Assembly (NCBI GenBank): GCA_900767585.1
Contig: CAAFZP010000064.1
Span: 1-36,699 of the forward strand
DNA length: 36,699 bases
Source of the DNA: Lachnospiraceae bacterium
Lineage (GTDB): Bacteria > Bacillota > Clostridia > Lachnospirales > Lachnospiraceae
Reading direction: 5' to 3'
In this document: positions 15,185-24,093 of the stretch, piece by piece
Layout of the letters: every line of letters begins with the position of its first letter
Position numbering within the stretch: the first letter of the stretch is position 1
Program-made: the position numbers and the translations under genes
Notes under the pieces: generated by a model
Databases searched by the model: none
What the model saw: only the letters and a program-made list of their open reading frames with translations
Told to the model about the DNA's origin: nothing

Positions 15185-17467
15185 TTAATGTGTCTTATAG
15201 TAGTTGATCAGACAGCCGGCCAGAATGATATCTCTCTCATCATCCGTCAGGTCACCCAGCTTCAAAGACAGCTCCTTCATATCCTTGTTTACAACGTATG
15301 CCTTGATGATCTCATCCTTGTTGCGGATTGCCTGTGCCACCCCCGGAATGAATACGTAATCATCGACATCAAAATCGTAATCCTCATCCATCACAAACGG
15401 AAGCATACCCCAGTTGATCAGGTTTGAACGATAACGCTTTGTCGCATACTCCTTGGCGATATTCGCCCAGCCGCCAAGTACCTTCTGGCAGGAAGCTGCC
15501 TGCTCACGTGCAGAGCCATCGCCCGGCTTCACTGCAAAAATCGTACTTCCGACGCCGGTATTCGAACCACATGCATCCGGGAACATTTCCTTTACCTTGT
15601 GCATAGCTGTCTTCATGTTCGGATCTGCTTCACCCATGCATTCACCGGCTTCACGCACACGCTCAACCTTCTGGATTGCCTTCGCTCTGCCTACATACTC
15701 CGGATCCTTACGGGACAATGTAAACTCTGCAAGTCCAAGCGGATTCGAACGATACGAAGATGTCTCACCGGAAGGAATCAGCTCATCCGTCGTTGTAACC
15801 GGATCATGGATCACGGAAGCGACCTTGAGCATCAGATTGTCTGTCAATGCTACCATCTCCGGCCAATCCTTGATGTTTGGTCCAAACTTGATTTCCTGCT
15901 CCGGCTGTGGGTGACCCCATCCGTTATAAACACGGTTGTCGTAAATCTTCTTGTCGAAGAAATATTTCTGTCCCTTGTATTCCACATCCAGATCGGTTGC
16001 GGCTGTTAAGAAGCCCTTATTTGCGGCTGTCGCTGCGATCGAACGTGCATCCATCAGTGCAACGGAAGCAATCTGACCATTCTGGATCTTAGAACCTTCA
16101 CGGTTCGGGAAGTTTCTCGTAGAGTGGCGGATGGAGAATGCATTGTTTGCCGGTGTATCGCCAGCACCGAAGCATGGTCCGCAGAATGCAGTCTTCACAA
16201 TTGCACCGGTCTCGATCAGATCGGAAAGTACACCATTCTTTGCAAGTTCCATATAAATCGGAGTGGATGCCGGATAGACAGAAAGTGTAAATTCATCCGC
16301 ACCAATGTATTTTCCACGGATCAGGTCTGCTGCCTGACAGATATTTTCAAATCCACCGCCGGCACAACCTGCGATGATTCCCTGCTCTACATAGAGCTTT
16401 CCGTCGACGACCTTATCCTTCAGTGTAAAGTCAATCTTGCCATCTAAGGATACCTGTGCGCGCTTCTCTACATCGTCCAAAACATCCATCAGGTTTGCCT
16501 TCACGTCCTCGATTGTATAGACATTGCTTGGATGGAACGGCATTGCGATCATAGGTTTTACCTTAGAAAGATCGACGTAAACAACGCCATCATAATATGC
16601 AACCGCACCCGGATTTAATTCCTTGTAGCACTCCGGTCTGTAGTGTGTCTCATACCACTCTTCAATCTTCTCATCCGTCTTCCAGATCGAAGAAAGACAG
16701 GTTGTCTCGGTTGTCATAACATCGACACCGATACGGAAGTCCGCAGAAAGCTTATCCACACCAGGTCCTACGAACTCCATAACCTTGTTCTTTACATAAC
16801 CACAGCCAAAAGTTGCACCGATAATCGCAAGGGCAACGTCCTGTGGACCAACACCCTTCTGTACTTCACCATCTAAGTAGATTGCTACAACCCCCGGCTT
16901 TGCCACATCGTATGTACGCTTCAGAAGCTGCTTGGCAAGCTCGCCGCCGCCTTCGCCGATTGCCATCGTACCGAGAGCACCGTAACGTGTATGGCTGTCA
17001 GAGCCTAAAATCATGGCACCACATTCCGCAAGCATCTCTCTTGCGAACTGATGGATAACTGCCTGATGAGGTGGTACATAGATTCCACCATATTTCTTCG
17101 CGCAGGAAAGACCAAATACATGATCGTCCTCATTAATCGTTCCGCCAACCGCACACAAAGAGTTGTGGCAGTTTGTAAGTACATACGGGATCGGGAACTC
17201 TGTCAGTCCTGATGCTCTCGCTGTCTGGATAATACCAACAAATGTAATATCATGGCTTGTCATCTTATCAAACTTGATTTTAAGCTGTTCCATATTTCCC
17301 GAAGTATTATGTGCCTCAAGAATTCCGTAAGCCATCGTATTTTTTGATGCGTCCTCTTTCGATGTCTGTACACCTTTTGATGCAAGCACTGCCTGTGCCT
17401 GTCCGTCGTCCGGAACCAGCTCGGAACCATTCAGTAAGTATGCACCTGTTTCATAAAGTTTTACCAT
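15185..17467 (-). CDS. Aconitase-family hydratase
   Basis: A 760-residue iron-sulfur hydratase. The N-terminal three-domain part shows the aconitase folds (LGSDSHTRYGALGTMAIGEGGGE at 154-176), and the cluster ligands are likely Cys368 (AGCAGGG), Cys429 and Cys432 (FCGPCFG). The swivel domain follows (about 590-760). It probably converts citrate to isocitrate in cytosol, supplying 2-oxoglutarate for glutamate and arginine synthesis; some Clostridia proteins of this size are simply called hydratase, so another substrate is possible. The ATG at 17465-17467 is chosen for GGAGG six bases upstream. It starts 20 bases after a membrane-protein gene, so it seems to be third in that operon. No terminator was seen. 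Confidence 0.85.
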   Translation of the reverse strand: MVKLYETGAYLLNGSELVPDDGQAQAVLASKGVQTSKEDASKNTMAYGILEAHNTSGNMEQLKIKFDKMTSHDITFVGIIQTARASGLTEFPIPYVLTNCHNSLCAVGGTINEDDHVFGLSCAKKYGGIYVPPHQAVIHQFAREMLAECGAMILGSDSHTRYGALGTMAIGEGGGELAKQLLKRTYDVAKPGVVAIYLDGEVQKGVGPQDVALAIIGATFGCGYVKNKVMEFVGPGVDKLSADFRIGVDVMTTETTCLSSIWKTDEKIEEWYETHYRPECYKELNPGAVAYYDGVVYVDLSKVKPMIAMPFHPSNVYTIEDVKANLMDVLDDVEKRAQVSLDGKIDFTLKDKVVDGKLYVEQGIIAGCAGGGFENICQAADLIRGKYIGADEFTLSVYPASTPIYMELAKNGVLSDLIETGAIVKTAFCGPCFGAGDTPANNAFSIRHSTRNFPNREGSKIQNGQIASVALMDARSIAATAANKGFLTAATDLDVEYKGQKYFFDKKIYDNRVYNGWGHPQPEQEIKFGPNIKDWPEMVALTDNLMLKVASVIHDPVTTTDELIPSGETSSYRSNPLGLAEFTLSRKDPEYVGRAKAIQKVERVREAGECMGEADPNMKTAMHKVKEMFPDACGSNTGVGSTIFAVKPGDGSAREQAASCQKVLGGWANIAKEYATKRYRSNLINWGMLPFVMDEDYDFDVDDYVFIPGVAQAIRNKDEIIKAYVVNKDMKELSLKLGDLTDDERDIILAGCLINYYKTH

Positions 17468-17487
17468 AATTCGCCTCCACACTCTCG

Positions 17488-18972
17488 TTATTCTTTATTT
17501 TGATAAGCTAAAATATAGCTTTCGCTGTCCTTTAATTCTGCTGTTTCGAACTCTTTCACACCCTTGTTCAGAGATGTCGCAAGTGTCTCGCTCTGTTGTG
17601 AAAGATACTCAGTCTCATCCACAACCTGTTCATTTACATAGTACGTTCCATCTACATTCTGCACATATGGTCCGTCCGTCAGCACACCATCCTCATACCG
17701 TTTCAGACAATATTCGTCTCCGGATGTCCGGCTCGATGTCCAAGGAAATGCAACAAATGTGCTGTCACTGCAGAAGCTCCGCACCTTCGCATAACCGATA
17801 TACCGGCATGCGCCATCGCGATATGTGAATATAAAGCAGCTGACATAGGTGTCATTACGCTCCATGTTATTATAGAAGAACGCCTCCGGAACCCCATCTT
17901 TGTCGATATCATATAACAGCAGGCTGTCCGGCTTTATGTTTTTGTATTGCGTATCCAGAATGTTAATTCCATCCTCTGTTTCTTTCAACGCTTTCTGGAT
18001 TTCCTTGTCTGCATTTCCCGCAAGACTCACATACGCTTTCTGCCAATCGCTTGCCATCTGCAGTTTGTATTTCTGGATATTCATGTCATCCGAATAATAT
18101 TTTTCCAATTTTGCCAGGAGATTCAACGCATTTTTGTTGTCTCCCATACCGATATAGTTGTCCAGCAGCGAATCATAATAATTCATGCCTGTCGTGTAGG
18201 AAAGTTCATACAGGGAATAAAATTTATCAATATATGTTTTATCCATAGGATCAATTTTGACTGTCTGACATATATTGACCGCTGTAAAATAATCGCCTGT
18301 ATCATACGCATTTTGTGCCGTAGCATACATTTGACGGTACTCCTGCACTACCTGCGCATTATTTGCAATCACCGATGCATACTCCACGGCATCTGCCGGA
18401 GCAGCATTATTGATAATTGCAAGATAACTGTTCAACGCTTCCAGCGTAATCTCCTGCGCCAGAAACTGCTGATACTTTTCATTTAAAACCTCGATCACGA
18501 CTTCTTTTTTTGTGTCTGCATCCAGACGCAGATTAATATTTCGAATTGTCTCGTTTGCTTTTACCGATTCTTCATTATTATAATTCTGATTGGAATTATA
18601 AATCTGTTCAATCGCATCCCGGTACTCCATACGGTTTACAAGCGTATTATATTTTGTACAAATATCTTTCGTCTCATCGATACTGTTGATCGCATCATAT
18701 GCAGCAACCGTGTAGATATAATCTTTCTCTTCGGTCTGATATTCCAGACATATGTGCTTTGCGTATGCCGGAAGCATTTCCTGGACTTCTTTCTGGCGTT
18801 TGCCATCCAATGCTTCATAGCTCTTCTTAACATCCGTCCACTGCCCGGCTTCGATTCCATCAAACACTTTGTACTCGTTGTAATACGGCATCAGTACAAA
18901 AATAGCTGCGCAGGCCATCAATGCAAGCAGGACAAAACAAATAATAATTAAACGATTCCAAGTCTTCTTCAT
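17488..18972 (-). CDS. Membrane-anchored repeat protein of unknown function
   Basis: A 494-residue protein with one N-terminal membrane helix (about 8-30). A long helical region follows (about 35-345), whose pattern of alternating Tyr, Ala and Leu suggests TPR-like repeats. Near residue 350 is a calcium-type loop DIDKDGVPEAF, as in FG-GAP/VCBS-like or EF-hand segments, and then a beta-rich C-terminal domain (YNNMERNDTYVSCFIFTYRDG). Most of it should face outside the cell. Its start overlaps the stop of the upstream gene (ATGA), implying translational coupling. The family is not recognised; a cell-surface scaffold or sensor would fit. The aconitase gene follows after 20 bases. Confidence 0.75.
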   Translation of the reverse strand: MKKTWNRLIIICFVLLALMACAAIFVLMPYYNEYKVFDGIEAGQWTDVKKSYEALDGKRQKEVQEMLPAYAKHICLEYQTEEKDYIYTVAAYDAINSIDETKDICTKYNTLVNRMEYRDAIEQIYNSNQNYNNEESVKANETIRNINLRLDADTKKEVVIEVLNEKYQQFLAQEITLEALNSYLAIINNAAPADAVEYASVIANNAQVVQEYRQMYATAQNAYDTGDYFTAVNICQTVKIDPMDKTYIDKFYSLYELSYTTGMNYYDSLLDNYIGMGDNKNALNLLAKLEKYYSDDMNIQKYKLQMASDWQKAYVSLAGNADKEIQKALKETEDGINILDTQYKNIKPDSLLLYDIDKDGVPEAFFYNNMERNDTYVSCFIFTYRDGACRYIGYAKVRSFCSDSTFVAFPWTSSRTSGDEYCLKRYEDGVLTDGPYVQNVDGTYYVNEQVVDETEYLSQQSETLATSLNKGVKEFETAELKDSESYILAYQNKE

Positions 18973-19679
18973 TCCTGTGTATCCTCCTGTGCCTGTGTTG
19001 TATGATTGTCTGTGTCATCCGTTTCCGGCTCCCCGCCATCTACATCTGTGCTTTCTTCCTCCACATCCGTCGGTGTTGCAGGGGTAAACGGTTCTGCAAC
19101 CCAGGTGTCTGTCAGATCAGACGGCGATGCAATACCTTCAAGTGCAGTTGCCTGCTGTTCATATCGTGAAGTATCACTATCCGTGGCAAATCCTTCCACA
19201 TGAATATTTTTTTCTTTTTCCTCCACTTGTGCATAGGATGGTGCAAGTACCAGTTTATATACAAGCAAAGCAGCCATGGCGATTCCGGCAATAAGCAGGA
19301 TAAGCACAAGCACGCCAAAAAACTTATGCACCGGTTTTGCTTTCATCTTCTCATATGCATCATCATCCAAATCCGCATACTTCGCCCTTTTTTTCTCTAT
19401 TTTTGTACGTTCCTTTTCCTCGCGGATCCGGTTTTTCCGTTCCCACTTATTTTCTTCCGAAACATATTTTCCGAAAAGGGCCGACGATTCACTTTCCGCT
19501 TTCTCATCCAAAACATCCGTCAGTCCTGTAACCTCTTCCTGGTCTTTCTGAGGCTCCTGTCCAAGAACTGCAGTCTGCTCTTCTCCTTCTTCCGTCTCCA
19601 CATCTATCTGCGCATCTTCCATCGGTTGAATCGGAATCAGATCAATATTCTCATTTTCCTTTTTCTTTTTTCTTCCCAT
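18969..19679 (-). CDS. Acidic single-pass membrane protein of unknown function
   Basis: A 236-residue protein. The N-terminus is basic (MGRKKKKENE), then comes an acidic Gln/Glu-rich stretch, a highly charged Arg/Lys/Glu coiled-coil-like section (75-105), one membrane helix (about 121-144) and an external Thr/Asp/Glu-rich tail of about 90 residues, likely disordered. AGGAG lies six bases before the ATG. It is the first gene of a unit with the repeat-containing membrane protein (4-base overlap) and the aconitase gene. No motif identifies a function; the pair could form one membrane complex. Confidence 0.72.
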   Translation of the reverse strand: MGRKKKKENENIDLIPIQPMEDAQIDVETEEGEEQTAVLGQEPQKDQEEVTGLTDVLDEKAESESSALFGKYVSEENKWERKNRIREEKERTKIEKKRAKYADLDDDAYEKMKAKPVHKFFGVLVLILLIAGIAMAALLVYKLVLAPSYAQVEEKEKNIHVEGFATDSDTSRYEQQATALEGIASPSDLTDTWVAEPFTPATPTDVEEESTDVDGGEPETDDTDNHTTQAQEDTQE

Positions 19680-19723
19680 ACTAAACTCCTTTATTTTTGC
19701 TGTGTGTAAGCCCAGCCTTTTTG

Positions 19724-19752
19724 ATTATATCAATTTCAGCAGAATTATTCAA
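19724..19752 (-). promoter_or_regulatory. Promoter of the membrane-protein/aconitase unit
   Basis: On the minus strand: -35 TTGAAT (19747-19752), 17-base spacer, perfect -10 TATAAT (19724-19729). Confidence 0.72.
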
Positions 19753-19789
19753 GAAAGATTGTTATTTGCCAAGAAATTCCATGATTCTC

Positions 19790-19817
19790 TTTACATTTTT
19801 TAACAGAATGGTATAAT
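19790..19817 (+). promoter_or_regulatory. Promoter of the 2-oxoacid oxidoreductase operon
   Basis: -35 TTTACA (19790-19795), 16-base spacer, perfect -10 TATAAT (19812-19817). Back to back with the leftward promoter at 19724-19752. Confidence 0.75.
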
Positions 19818-19861
19818 TATTTTGATTTTTTTACTGTATATAGAGAAACGGAGTGCAATAT

Positions 19862-20434
19862 ATGAAAAAGAACATCGAGATCAGATGGCACGGACGTGGA
19901 GGTCAGGGTGCCAAAACCGCAGCACTTCTGCTTGCAGACGTTGCTTTCAACACAGGTATGCACGTTCAGGGATTTCCGGAATACGGTCCGGAACGTATGG
20001 GCGCACCGATCACAGCCTACAACCGGATTGGTGAATCCGAAATCCGGGTACATTCCAATATTTACCACCCGGACTATGTGGTTGTTGTCGACGAGACACT
20101 GCTTCATTCCGTAGATGTCACAAACGGTCTGAAGGAAGATGGTGCCATCGTGATTAACACACCGCGTCCAAAGGAAGAAATTCTTCCTTTATTAAATGGA
20201 TACAAGGGAAATGTTTATACGATTGATGCACACAAGGTATCAATGGAAACACTCGGGAAATATTTTCCTAACTCCCCGATGCTTGCTGCTATCGTAAAGG
20301 TTGCGGACATCATGGATAAAGATGTGTTCTTATCCCAGATGCAGGCATCTTATGAGCACAAATTTGCAAAGAAGCCGGAGGTTATCGACGGCAATATGCG
20401 CGCACTGAAAATGGCGTTCGAGGAGGTAAAATAA
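19862..20434 (+). CDS. porC: 2-oxoacid:ferredoxin oxidoreductase, gamma subunit
   Basis: A 190-residue gamma subunit, starting with the family signature WHGRGGQGAKTAALLLADVA and followed by GFPEYGPERMGAPITAYNRI. It forms the fold that packs against the alpha subunit and helps bind coenzyme A. The enzyme oxidatively decarboxylates pyruvate (or a branched-chain 2-oxoacid) to acyl-CoA, reducing ferredoxin. The ATG at 19862 follows CGGAG at 8 bases; a GTG at 19853 overlaps that site and is less likely. The next gene begins immediately after its stop. Substrate is not decided by sequence alone. Confidence 0.9.
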   Translation: MKKNIEIRWHGRGGQGAKTAALLLADVAFNTGMHVQGFPEYGPERMGAPITAYNRIGESEIRVHSNIYHPDYVVVVDETLLHSVDVTNGLKEDGAIVINTPRPKEEILPLLNGYKGNVYTIDAHKVSMETLGKYFPNSPMLAAIVKVADIMDKDVFLSQMQASYEHKFAKKPEVIDGNMRALKMAFEEVK

Positions 20435-20743
20435 ATGTCAAAAGCAACGGATATTTCAAAGATTAATGAACACAGTCCTTATTATGATATGACACCGGGC
20501 AACCAGATCTATGGTGGCGGCGGTTCCCGCAAATTCTGTACAGGCGAGTGGAGAACAAAAACTCCCGTAATCGACTGGGAAAAATGTACACAATGTCTGC
20601 TCTGCACACCGGTCTGCCCGGATAGCTGTATTCCGGTAAAAGACGGAAAAAGAGAAGACTTCGACTTAGACCACTGCAAAGGCTGCGGTATCTGCGAACG
20701 CGTCTGCAGTTTCGGAGCAATCACAATGAAGGAGGGAATTTAA
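20435..20743 (+). CDS. porD: 2-oxoacid:ferredoxin oxidoreductase, delta (ferredoxin) subunit
   Basis: A 102-residue two-cluster ferredoxin-like subunit. Two CxxCxxCxxxCP-type motifs are visible (CTQCLLCTPVCP and CKGCGICERVC), each holding a [4Fe-4S] cluster that passes electrons from the thiamine site to external ferredoxin. The N-terminus (about 1-45, with a YGGGGSRKF segment) is a family extension. It starts with no gap after porC, with GAGGAGG inside the end of that gene. It precedes porA by one base. Confidence 0.93.
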   Translation: MSKATDISKINEHSPYYDMTPGNQIYGGGGSRKFCTGEWRTKTPVIDWEKCTQCLLCTPVCPDSCIPVKDGKREDFDLDHCKGCGICERVCSFGAITMKEGI

Positions 20744-20744
20744 T

Positions 20745-21926
20745 ATGGCAATTCGTGAAAGAATGTCAGGTAACGAGGCTGTTGCACATGCAATCAAGCA
20801 GATCAATCCTGACGTAATGGCAGCATTCCCTATTACACCATCGACAGAGATTCCTCAGATGGTATCGACCTTCATTGCAAACGGTGACATCGACACCGAG
20901 TTTATCCCGGTTGAATCCGAGCACAGCTCTATGAGTGCCACCATGGGCGCATGCGCTGCCGGCGCAAGAGCGATCACAGCGACTTCATCCTGTGGTCTCG
21001 CCTACATGTGGGAAGTTCTGTATGTTGCCGCTTCCGATCGTCTTCCGATCGTTATGGCGGTTGTAAACCGTGCATTAACCGGCCCGATCAACATCAACTG
21101 TGACCACTCTGACAGTATGGGTGCCAGAGATGCCGGCTGGATTCAGATCTATGCAGAAAATAATCAGGAAGCCTACGACAATTACATCCAGGCATTCCGC
21201 ATTGCCGAGCATCCGGATGTCAAGCTTCCATTTATGGCCTGTCAGGATGGTTTCATCACAAGCCACGCGGTCGAGAATATCTCACTGATTGAGACAGAAA
21301 AAGTAAAAGAATTCGTAGGAAGCTATGAACCGGAAAACTTCCTGTTAAATGCAGATATGCCAATGGCTGTTGGTCCTTATGCAAACTCTCCATTCTACAT
21401 GGAGACAAAGATGAACCAGCGTATCGCCATGAAGAATGCCAAGAAGGTTATCTTAGAGGTTGCAGAGGAATTCGAGAAGATCTCCGGAAGAAAGTACGGA
21501 CTTTTCGAGGAGTATCGCATGGATGACGCCGAGTACGTGATCGTGATCATGGGTTCTGCTGCCGGAACAACAAAGGAAGCCGTTGATGAGCTTCGCGAGC
21601 AGGGCATCAAGGCAGGAATGATCAAGGTTCGTGTGTTCCGTCCATTCCCAGGTGCTGAGTTAGCTGCTGCCCTTGAAAATGCAAAGGGCATCGCCATCAT
21701 GGATCGTGCCGAGAGCTTCTCCGGATGCGGTGGTCCGCTTGGTTCCGAACTGAAAGCTGCTTTATACGACGCAAAGAACGAATCTACAACGGTCAACTAT
21801 TTCTACGGTCTTGCCGGAAGAGATTACACGGTAGAAACCGCCTGCGGTATCTATCAGGATCTGATGGATTATGTATCCGGCAAGCAGGAAATTGAACAGT
21901 TCAAGTATATCGGACTCAGAAAGTAA
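20745..21926 (+). CDS. porA: 2-oxoacid:ferredoxin oxidoreductase, alpha subunit
   Basis: A 393-residue alpha subunit carrying the pyrimidine-binding thiamine domain (PITPSTEIPQ and the FIPVESEHSSMSATMGACAAGARAITATSS region; Glu residues here activate the cofactor) and a transketolase C-terminal-like domain (about 250-390, VRVFRPFPGAELAAAL). It combines with beta to complete the active site. AAGGAGGG lies before the ATG at 20745. The gamma-delta-alpha-beta gene order is the one seen in archaeal and some bacterial pyruvate oxidoreductases. A 2-ketoisovalerate oxidoreductase is the alternative. Confidence 0.93.
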   Translation: MAIRERMSGNEAVAHAIKQINPDVMAAFPITPSTEIPQMVSTFIANGDIDTEFIPVESEHSSMSATMGACAAGARAITATSSCGLAYMWEVLYVAASDRLPIVMAVVNRALTGPININCDHSDSMGARDAGWIQIYAENNQEAYDNYIQAFRIAEHPDVKLPFMACQDGFITSHAVENISLIETEKVKEFVGSYEPENFLLNADMPMAVGPYANSPFYMETKMNQRIAMKNAKKVILEVAEEFEKISGRKYGLFEEYRMDDAEYVIVIMGSAAGTTKEAVDELREQGIKAGMIKVRVFRPFPGAELAAALENAKGIAIMDRAESFSGCGGPLGSELKAALYDAKNESTTVNYFYGLAGRDYTVETACGIYQDLMDYVSGKQEIEQFKYIGLRK

Positions 21927-21940
21927 CGGAGGGAATCGAG

Positions 21941-22873
21941 ATGGCATTTAATTTTAAAGAAGTAATGAGCAAACCGGAACGTCTCGCTCCGGGACATAGA
22001 ATGTGTGCAGGCTGTGGCGGAACAATCGCTGTTCGTACAGTTCTGCGTGCCCTGCATGAGGGCGACAAGGCAGTCATCGGAAATGCAACCGGCTGCCTGG
22101 AAGTATCCAGCTTCATGTATCCATATACCGCATGGGAGGACAGCTACATGCACAATGCATTTGAAAATGCAGGTGCAACACTTTCCGGTATTGAAACTGC
22201 TTACCACGCATTAAAGAAGAAGGGAAAGATTTCCGCGAATTACAAGTTCATCACATTCGGTGGTGACGGCGGTACTTACGATATCGGTCTCCAGTCTCTG
22301 TCAGGTGCGATGGAGCGTAATCACGATATGGTATATGTCTGTTATGATAACGGTGCTTACATGAACACCGGTATCCAGCGTTCTTCTGCAACACCAATGT
22401 TCGCAGATACAACGACAACACCGGTTGGTAAATGCTCCAACGGTAAGATGCAGAACCGGAAGGATCTCGCATCGATCATCGCAAACCACGACATTCCATA
22501 TGTTGCACAATCCACCTTCATCGGAACCATGAAGGATCTGTACGAAAAGTCTGAGAAGGCAATCTACACACCGGGTGCAGCATTCCTAAATATCATGTCA
22601 CCATGTCCTCGTGGCTGGCGTTATGATACACCGGATATCATGAAGATCTGCAAGCTCGCAGTAGAGACATGCTACTGGCCACTGTTCGAGGTTGTGGAAG
22701 GCAAATGGATTTTAAACTATGAGCCAAAGAAGAAGCTTCCAATCGAAGACTTCCTTCGTCCACAGGGCAGATTCAAGCATCTGTTCAAGCCGGAAAACGA
22801 GAACCTGCTTGTACAGTATCAGGAAGAGGTTGACCGCAGATGGGAAAATCTGCTGTATATGTGTTCGAAGTAA
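21941..22873 (+). CDS. porB: 2-oxoacid:ferredoxin oxidoreductase, beta subunit
   Basis: A 310-residue beta subunit that binds thiamine pyrophosphate. The magnesium/diphosphate motif begins GDGGTYDIGLQSL and continues to YDNGAYMNTGIQRS. Cysteines of the extra [4Fe-4S] cluster are visible: Cys22 and Cys25 (MCAGCGGT), Cys51 (ATGCLE) and a later one in SPCPRGW. It is the last gene of the operon, with GGAGGG ahead of its ATG, and a strong terminator follows its stop by about 22 bases. Confidence 0.93.
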   Translation: MAFNFKEVMSKPERLAPGHRMCAGCGGTIAVRTVLRALHEGDKAVIGNATGCLEVSSFMYPYTAWEDSYMHNAFENAGATLSGIETAYHALKKKGKISANYKFITFGGDGGTYDIGLQSLSGAMERNHDMVYVCYDNGAYMNTGIQRSSATPMFADTTTTPVGKCSNGKMQNRKDLASIIANHDIPYVAQSTFIGTMKDLYEKSEKAIYTPGAAFLNIMSPCPRGWRYDTPDIMKICKLAVETCYWPLFEVVEGKWILNYEPKKKLPIEDFLRPQGRFKHLFKPENENLLVQYQEEVDRRWENLLYMCSK

Positions 22874-22895
22874 GTTTTTTCAATTCACACACAAC

Positions 22896-22927
22896 AAAAG
22901 GGCACCGTCCAACGACGGTGCCCTTTT
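22896..22927. terminator. Bidirectional terminator between por operon and holA
   Basis: A perfect 14-bp stem AAAAGGGCACCGTC (22896-22909) with 22914-22927 and a CAAC loop. T runs on both strands serve the two convergent transcripts. Confidence 0.95.
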
Positions 22928-22947
22928 GATATGTGGGATATTTTTCA

Positions 22948-23973
22948 TCATTCCTGTTTTTCTCCACGATGCAGCAGCAGTTCAAATATCACCATCTCGG
23001 TTGCGAGCTTATCCCGCATTTTTCCGGATTTGATGTTCGCATCTGCCTCCTGGCACAGCCGCACACAGGAAAGCAGCTGCTCTTTCGTGAAAGATTTCGC
23101 CTGTGTAATATATTTTTTCACAAAATACGGACGGATGCCAAACACAGATGCAATCTGTCCCTCCGGCGTTCCCGTATCAAGTGCAAATCGAATCTTTAAT
23201 AATTGCATGAAATTTCGGGTAATCAACACCAGTATCTTCATCGGCGCCTCTTGCAGATACAACAAATCATCATACAGATTCATTGCTTTTTCCTGCTTCC
23301 GTTCCGATATCGCATCGATCATATCAAAGATCTTATCTTCTACCTGGTTCACACAAAGTAAGTCAATGTCCTCTTTTGATATGCTTTTCTTATCTGCTGC
23401 ATAGGACAATAGTTTTTCTGCTTCATTTTTTAGCAGGTTCATGCTTGTCCCAACCCGGTCAATCAGATAGTGGATCGTTGCCCCGCTGATTTTTACATTC
23501 TCCTGCACAAACATACCATTTAACCAAACAGCAAGCATGTCCATGTCCGGTGCATCAAACAACGCTATCGTACCAAGTTGTGCTACAAGTTTGCTCAGCT
23601 TCTTCCGGTTGTCAATATTCTTCTCCACAAAAATCAGCACCGTCGTATCCGGCAGTTGCTCCAGCGCTTCTTCCAACTTCTCACATCCGTTTTTGAAGAA
23701 ATTACTATTCTCCACCAGCACCACTCTGCGCTCTGCGAAAAATGGCATGGTAGATGCAAATTCAATGATATCCTCCGGTTTTGAATTCTCACCCTTATAC
23801 GTGATAAAATTCATTGTATCCGCCGGTTCGATCATCGCAGCGATCAACCTGTCCCGATATTGATAGATCAGATATGGCTCGGTTCCTCCAAGCAGATACA
23901 CTCGGCTGAATTCTTTCTTATTGATTTGTTCATTCAAAATGGTCATCCCATTTGCTTTTTCTTTTTTTGCCAT
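22948..23973 (-). CDS. holA: DNA polymerase III delta subunit
   Basis: A 341-residue clamp-loader delta subunit, which opens the sliding clamp. Family features: a nucleotide-binding-like N-terminal domain with VYLLGGTEPYLI, the helical segment KLEEALEQLPDTTVLIFVE, and a C-terminal collar region (KQLLKIRFALDTGT-like and QIASVFGIRPYFVKKYI). ATG at 23971-23973 is chosen over a frame extending to 24063, because GGAG lies 5 bases upstream and the promoter lies inside the longer frame. It follows comEC, a common order in Firmicutes, but has its own promoter. Confidence 0.9.
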   Translation of the reverse strand: MAKKEKANGMTILNEQINKKEFSRVYLLGGTEPYLIYQYRDRLIAAMIEPADTMNFITYKGENSKPEDIIEFASTMPFFAERRVVLVENSNFFKNGCEKLEEALEQLPDTTVLIFVEKNIDNRKKLSKLVAQLGTIALFDAPDMDMLAVWLNGMFVQENVKISGATIHYLIDRVGTSMNLLKNEAEKLLSYAADKKSISKEDIDLLCVNQVEDKIFDMIDAISERKQEKAMNLYDDLLYLQEAPMKILVLITRNFMQLLKIRFALDTGTPEGQIASVFGIRPYFVKKYITQAKSFTKEQLLSCVRLCQEADANIKSGKMRDKLATEMVIFELLLHRGEKQE

Positions 23974-24007
23974 GTCGACTCCGCATCTATATACTGTAAT
24001 CTTATTT

Positions 24008-24036
24008 ATTGTAGCACATTTCTTTTGCTCACTCAA
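24008..24036 (-). promoter_or_regulatory. Promoter of holA
   Basis: On the minus strand: -35 TTGAGT (24031-24036), 17-base spacer, -10 TACAAT (24008-24013), within the 120-base gap after comEC. Confidence 0.7.
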
Positions 24037-24093
24037 CGATATCCTTTCTTTTACAACTTTCATACAATCAGATATCGATGCGTGTTTGTACTA

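Noticed and set aside
17947..18486. 179-codon open frame on the plus strand
   Set aside because: It is antisense to the repeat-containing membrane protein, rich in Ile, Cys and His, and has no ribosome site. A shadow frame.
22948..24063. Longer holA start at 24063
   Set aside because: The predicted holA promoter (24008-24036) lies inside this extension, and homologues begin near MAKKEK; start placed at 23973.
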